Assembly: GCA_944323145.1 (NCBI GenBank)
Contig: CALURJ010000019.1
Location: 1-38,243 of the forward strand
Length of the DNA: 38,243 nt
Direction: 5' to 3'
Origin: Candidatus Gastranaerophilales bacterium
GTDB taxonomy: Bacteria; Cyanobacteriota; Vampirovibrionia; Gastranaerophilales; Gastranaerophilaceae
Below the pieces are notes generated by a model. It saw nothing but the letters and a program-made list of their open reading frames with translations, did not search any database and had not been told where the DNA came from. A program made the position numbers and the translations under genes. How positions within the stretch are numbered: position 1 is the first letter of the stretch; every line of letters starts with the position of its first letter. Below, piece by piece: positions 38,238 to 38,243 of this stretch.

Positions 38238-38243
38238 ATCATG

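Noticed and set aside
1..38243. CRISPR arrays, rRNA genes, transposases, integrases
   Set aside because: I saw no regularly spaced repeats of CRISPR kind, no rRNA-like stretches, and no DDE, tyrosine or serine recombinase motifs in any translated frame.

Overview
The window looks like a chromosomal segment of a low-GC, diderm, probably flagellated gut bacterium. My best guess is a Gastranaerophilales-type (Melainabacteria/Vampirovibrionia) lineage. The guess rests on an export-gate run fliO-fliP-fliQ-fliR after a FliN-like gene, a TonB/ExbB/ExbD/ExbD system (so an outer membrane), a prepilin with an AFTLAEVLITLGIIGVVAAL-type start, a secreted SpoIID-domain protein, and generally AT-rich genes. 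This is an inference from gene content; no rRNA or other phylogenetic marker is present.

Layout. (1) 1-4.1 kb is an accessory and decaying patch. It holds a Fic-domain gene bracketed by a 27-bp near-perfect direct repeat, a small membrane protein, a frameshifted gene remnant, an MFS exporter broken by one in-frame TAA, and a CxxC-type metal-binding protein. (2) 4.2-11.4 kb is an aldehyde/oxidoreductase cluster: flavodoxin, two aldo-keto reductases, an FMN-reductase-like protein, a secreted CMD-CMD-cupin fusion, a YqhD/BdhA-type Fe alcohol dehydrogenase, an AraC (YqhC-type) activator and a TetR repressor. Two promoters here share a MerR-type architecture (19-bp spacer with a dyad), and the TetR promoter carries a 35-bp perfect palindrome. 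(3) 11.5-19.9 kb is a surface-glycan island with five glycosyltransferase genes in two converging groups, edged on each side by a divergent XRE regulator. An HD-domain protein and a secreted protein lie in the middle.

(4) 20-25.3 kb holds a tandem RWYD-repeat protein, a repeat-rich spacer with a MITE-like inverted-repeat element, FixC/FixX-like electron-transfer genes, rsmD, a type IV prepilin, HU and a SpoIID-domain protein. (5) 25.4-30.6 kb holds a hypothetical protein, two related secreted proteins, tonB-exbB-exbD-exbD, and a short unlisted gene. (6) 30.7-34.9 kb holds ftsH, translationally coupled to two shortened corrinoid iron-sulfur protein (CdhD/CdhE, AcsD/AcsC-like) subunits. (7) 34.9 kb to the end is the flagellar export-gate operon on the minus strand.

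The most striking signal is three mononucleotide C/G tracts of 10-11 bp in an AT-rich background. Each sits where a one-base slip would switch a product. One is near the start of a GT2 glycosyltransferase. One is exactly at the junction between a GT8 domain and a methyltransferase domain. One is in a ribosome-binding-site-led GTG leader that is one base out of frame with the prepilin gene. Together they suggest a phase-variation (contingency) system acting on surface glycans and perhaps pilin. A second pattern is a set of genes whose -10 box ends exactly 7 nt before the start codon, which implies leaderless transcripts.
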